A DNA stretch of 64,000 bases from Myxococcales bacterium (GTDB lineage Bacteria; Myxococcota; Myxococcia; Myxococcales; Anaeromyxobacteraceae): positions 62,001 through 126,000 of the forward strand of contig JAJZQX010000011.1 in assembly GCA_021806645.1 (NCBI GenBank), given 5' to 3'. Numbering within the stretch: the stretch's first letter is position 1; the number at the start of each line of letters is the position of its first letter. The position numbers and the translations under genes were made by a program. Positions 61,094 through 64,000 of this stretch are shown in pieces. The notes under the pieces were generated by a model. It had not been told where the DNA came from and ran no database searches. It saw nothing but the letters and a program-made list of their open reading frames with translations.

Positions 61094-61990
61094 ATGGGAG
61101 CCCTTGTCGACTACATCCAGTTCGTGCTGGTGCCTCAGGTCTTCAACGGGCTCACCATCGGGGTCGCGGTGATCCTGATCGCGCTCGGGCTCACCATCAT
61201 CTTCGGTCTGCTCGACGTCTTCAACATGGCGCACGGCGAGTTCTACGCGCTGGGCGCCTACCTCGGGGTGACGTTGGCGGGCCGCGGCGTGAGCTTCTGG
61301 CTCCTGCTGCTGCTCGTCCCCCTCCTTCTCGTCCCCGTCGGGATCCTGGTGGATCGTGCGCTGATCCAGCGCGTGTTCCACAGGAAGGAGCGGCACATGC
61401 TCACCATGCTTCTGACCTTCGGCCTGGCGGGGGTGATGGAGGACGTCTTCAAGGCCATCTACGGGGCGAACATCATCAAGCCGGCGACGCCCCTCACCGG
61501 TGGCATCGACTTCCTGGGAAACTACTTCCCAACCTACCGGGTCTTCCTGCTCGCGGTGGGCGCCTTGACCATCGCCGGCGTCTGGCTGGTCGTGAACAAG
61601 ACGTCCTTCGGCGCCATGGTGCGGGCCGCCGCGTTCGACCGCCAGATGGCCGCCTCGCTGGGGGTCCCGGTGCGCCGGGTCTACTCGGCCACGTTCGCCT
61701 TCGGCGTGGCGCTGGCCGCCCTCGCCGGGGTGTTGCTGGCCCCCCTCTACTCCGTGTTTCCGACGATGGGAAAGGACTTCATCCTGCTGGCCTTCACCGC
61801 GGTGATCGTCGGTGGGTTCGGGAGCGTCCGCGGCGTCGTGCTGGGCGGCCTTCTCCTCACCCAGATCCAGTCGCTCGCCAGCCTGTACGTCTCACCGGTG
61901 TGGGGTGATCCCATCGTGTTCGGGATCATGGTGCTGGTGCTCTTCGTGCGACCGCAGGGGATCTTCGGAGGCAAGCTCGGGCATGCTTGA
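61094..61990 (+). CDS. ABC importer permease, LivH-like
   Basis: 298 residues, with hydrophobic segments throughout. LIALGLTIIFGLLDVFNMAHGEFYALGAYLG is the LivH start signature (NMAHGEFY). GAMVRAAAFDRQMAASLGVP is the coupling loop to the ATPases. The gene overlaps the next start by 8 bases. Confidence 0.92.
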   Translation: MGALVDYIQFVLVPQVFNGLTIGVAVILIALGLTIIFGLLDVFNMAHGEFYALGAYLGVTLAGRGVSFWLLLLLVPLLLVPVGILVDRALIQRVFHRKERHMLTMLLTFGLAGVMEDVFKAIYGANIIKPATPLTGGIDFLGNYFPTYRVFLLAVGALTIAGVWLVVNKTSFGAMVRAAAFDRQMAASLGVPVRRVYSATFAFGVALAALAGVLLAPLYSVFPTMGKDFILLAFTAVIVGGFGSVRGVVLGGLLLTQIQSLASLYVSPVWGDPIVFGIMVLVLFVRPQGIFGGKLGHA

Positions 61991-63017
61991 GTCCACGCCT
62001 CTGGTCCAGTCCACGCCGCTGGTCCAGCCCGCGAAGCTCGGTCGCGTCGCGGCGTACGAGTGGTCGCATCGAAGCGCACAGGTCTTCATCGCGGCGGCGC
62101 TGGTCTTCACGGGGGTCGCGGTCTTCGTGGGAGACACCTTCTTCCTGCGCCTCGCCACCGAGGCGTTGATCTATGCGGGCTTGGCGATGAGCGTCGACCT
62201 GCTGCTCGGGGTCACCGGGATGCTCTCGCTCGGGCAGGCCCTTTTCTTCGGCCTGGGCTCGTACGCATCGACGCTGGTGCTGAAGCACGTGACGCCATCC
62301 TTCTGGGTGGCGATGGCGGTGGCGCTCGCGGTCGGGACGGTGGCGGGCGCGATCGGGGCGGTGCTCTCCATTCGCGCCCGCGGCGTCTACTTCGCACTCA
62401 TCACCTTTGGTATGGCGCAGGTGGTTTCGAAAGTGGTCTACAACACCCGCTCCATCGGCGGCTCCGACGGCATCATCGGTATCCCCGTGATCAAGGTGAA
62501 CCTGCTGCTGTTCGAGGTCGACACCGCCAGCCCGGCCGGCTTCTTCCTCCTGGTGCTGGCCCTGGTGATGCTCCTCTACTTCGGGCTGGCCTACCTGCTG
62601 CGGACGCCAGCCGGGCGAGTGCTGGTGGCGGTGCGGACCAACGAGGCCCGGGTGCCGTTCCTCGGGTACCAGATCCGGAACGCCCGGTTCCTCGCCTTCG
62701 TGGTGGCGGCCGACCTGGCGGCATTCGCCGGGGCGCTCTACCCGATGCTGCGTGGTTTCGTCTCGCCGGAGCTCATGTACTTCAACGTCTCCGGCGACGC
62801 GGTGGTCACCGTCGTCATCGGTGGGCTTGGGACCCTGATCGGCCCGATTTACGGGAGCGTGGTGATCACCGCCCTCAAGTCGATCATCGGCACCTACACC
62901 GACCACTACCCAATCGTCATCGGCGCGCTCTTCATGCTGGCGGTGATCGCCTTCCCGAACGGCCTCATGGGCGCGGTCGACACGCTGCGGGCGCGCCGAA
63001 AGGGAGGGTCGCCTTGA
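61983..63017 (+). CDS. ABC importer permease, LivM-like
   Basis: 344 residues from the ATG at 61983. LLLGVTGMLSLGQALFFGLGSYASTLVLK is the LivM motif (SLGQAxFFGLGAY), and VAVRTNEARVPFLGYQIRNARFLAF is the coupling loop. Its stop overlaps the TTG start of the following ATPase gene (TTGA). Confidence 0.92.
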   Translation: MLESTPLVQSTPLVQPAKLGRVAAYEWSHRSAQVFIAAALVFTGVAVFVGDTFFLRLATEALIYAGLAMSVDLLLGVTGMLSLGQALFFGLGSYASTLVLKHVTPSFWVAMAVALAVGTVAGAIGAVLSIRARGVYFALITFGMAQVVSKVVYNTRSIGGSDGIIGIPVIKVNLLLFEVDTASPAGFFLLVLALVMLLYFGLAYLLRTPAGRVLVAVRTNEARVPFLGYQIRNARFLAFVVAADLAAFAGALYPMLRGFVSPELMYFNVSGDAVVTVVIGGLGTLIGPIYGSVVITALKSIIGTYTDHYPIVIGALFMLAVIAFPNGLMGAVDTLRARRKGGSP

Positions 63018-63778
63018 ACCAGGAGACACCCATCCTCGAGGTGCGAGACCTGAGCGTTGCGTTCGGCCCCCTGGTGGCCGTGGACCGAATGAGCTTCTCG
63101 GCCCAGCGTGGCCACATCACCTCCGTGATCGGCCCAAACGGTGCAGGGAAGAGCACCCTGTTCAACCTGGTGAGCGGCGCGCTGCGGCCCGGCAGTGGCG
63201 CCGTCCTGTTCGACGGCGCGGATATCACCCGGGAGCGTCCCGACCGCCTGGTTCGACGGGGACTCTCCCGCTCCTTCCAGATCACCAACCTCTTCGCTGA
63301 ATTGCCGGTGGTCGAGAACCTACGGCTGGCGGCGCAGGTGCTGGAGTCCCCGTGGAAAGCCCTCCTCCCCACGTCGGCCTCGAAGCGGACGCGGGACCGG
63401 GTCGAGGAGCTGGTCGAGCGGTTCAAGCTCGAGGAGAAGCGGGACGAGCGGGCCGGTTTCCTTTCTCACGGTGAGCAGCGCCGGCTCGAGATCGCAGTGG
63501 CGCTGGCAGGGCGACCAAGGCTCCTGCTGCTCGACGAGCCGACCCAGGGGATGTCTCACGGGGACACGCTCGATACCGCCGAGCTCATCCGGCAGGTGGC
63601 GCAAGAGGCCAGCATCATCCTCATCGAGCACGACATCGACCTGGTCATGAACCTCTCGGACAACGTGGTGGTGATGCACCAGGGAAGGAAGCTCGCCGAA
63701 GGCCCACCCCAGGAGGTTCGGGGGAATCCAGTGGTCCAGGCGGCCTACTTCGGGACACAGGTCCATGCTGAGAATTGA
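63014..63778 (+). CDS. ABC importer ATPase, LivG-like
   Basis: 254 residues from a TTG with GGGAGGG eight bases upstream. Walker A GPNGAGKSTLFNLVSG, signature FLSHGEQRRLEIA in place of LSGGQ, and Walker B LLLLDEPTQGMSHGD. The LSHGEQRRLEIAVAL form is typical of LivG. It overlaps the next gene by 14 bases. Confidence 0.92.
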   Translation: MNQETPILEVRDLSVAFGPLVAVDRMSFSAQRGHITSVIGPNGAGKSTLFNLVSGALRPGSGAVLFDGADITRERPDRLVRRGLSRSFQITNLFAELPVVENLRLAAQVLESPWKALLPTSASKRTRDRVEELVERFKLEEKRDERAGFLSHGEQRRLEIAVALAGRPRLLLLDEPTQGMSHGDTLDTAELIRQVAQEASIILIEHDIDLVMNLSDNVVVMHQGRKLAEGPPQEVRGNPVVQAAYFGTQVHAEN

Positions 63779-64000
63779 GGCGCTGCACGCCCATTACGGG
63801 CTGAGCCACGTCCTCCAGGGCGTCAGCCTCGAGGTGCACCCCGGCGAGGTGGTGGGCCTGTTCGGCCGCAATGGCGTGGGGAAGACCACGGTGATGAAAT
63901 CCGTCGCGGGCTGGGTCACGCCAAGCTCCGGATCGGTCAAGTTCGGCGGAGTCGAACTGGGCGGCAAGCCCTCGGACGTAATCTGCCGGATGGGGATCGG
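63765..64000 (+). CDS. ABC importer ATPase, LivF-like (partial)
   Basis: The first 78 residues are in the window: MLRIEALHAHYGLSHVLQGVSLEV, then Walker A GRNGVGKTTVMKSVAGW. The GRNGVGKTT form marks LivF. The window ends before the signature motif. The gene completes the binding protein-H-M-G-F importer set. Confidence 0.9.
   Translation, partial: MLRIEALHAHYGLSHVLQGVSLEVHPGEVVGLFGRNGVGKTTVMKSVAGWVTPSSGSVKFGGVELGGKPSDVICRMGI

Noticed and set aside
1-64000. tRNA, rRNA or CRISPR loci anywhere in the window
   Set aside because: No cloverleaf-like block with GTTCGA-type T loop, no rRNA stretch and no spaced direct repeats were noticed by eye; a covariance-model scan was not possible.

Overview
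The window is a very GC-rich bacterial chromosome segment. It most resembles a soil member of the Myxococcota (Anaeromyxobacter-like). The clues are an HNH endonuclease of the DUF222-like type, a decayed gene carrying a Cys-Gly-Cys MYXO-CTERM sorting signal, glutamate/alanine-rich proteins and many GTG/TTG starts with 4-nt overlaps. The taxonomic call is inference from gene content, not from a marker gene.

Layout. 0-10.5 kb: end of an EttA-like ABC-F gene, a repeat-rich spacer, topA, a DUF1697 gene, an HNH endonuclease, a solitary HipA-family kinase (YjjJ/HipH type), a Cas4/DEDD-type DUF2779 nuclease, and a pair of small exported proteins. 10.7-16.9 kb: a GntR regulator coupled to a cysteine hydrolase and a complete branched-chain/amide-type ABC importer. 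16.9-17.6 kb: two decayed genes fused tail to tail (glycerate 2-kinase and a MYXO-CTERM surface protein). 17.6-31 kb: metabolic and housekeeping genes (DMT exporter with His-rich tail, ICL2-type isocitrate lyase, YeiH exporter, aldo-keto reductase, nitronate monooxygenase, TesB/CurA pair, BNR protein with a MoaD partner).

31-49.6 kb is an accessory island. It holds gene relics, two AAA+/DUF4143 ATPases, a HipB-HipS-HipT tripartite kinase toxin-antitoxin locus with HipB-type operators, a DUF2283 pair, a Fic protein with a frameshifted partner, two WYL regulators, a transposase remnant, two paralogues of an unrecognised 155-residue family, and a 1,417-residue HIT / PLD / SF2 helicase / S24 peptidase fusion.

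49.9-64 kb appears to be the most novel part. larB, a C-terminally short larC, and larE (enzymes of nickel-pincer cofactor synthesis) sit beside a tightly packed operon running to the window edge. That operon encodes an IclR regulator, a NadC/ModD-like phosphoribosyltransferase, a MoCF-domain protein, the lower meta-cleavage pathway (2-oxopent-4-enoate hydratase, 4-hydroxy-2-oxovalerate aldolase, acylating acetaldehyde dehydrogenase), a ferredoxin-BFD fusion, a 475-residue LarA-like protein and a second Liv-type ABC importer. The LarA-like protein keeps the His-Lys-His nickel/cofactor triad of lactate racemase at exactly the same spacing but has Leu at the aligned position of one catalytic His. 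I infer an undescribed nickel-pincer enzyme that feeds an imported substrate toward pyruvate and acetyl-CoA.
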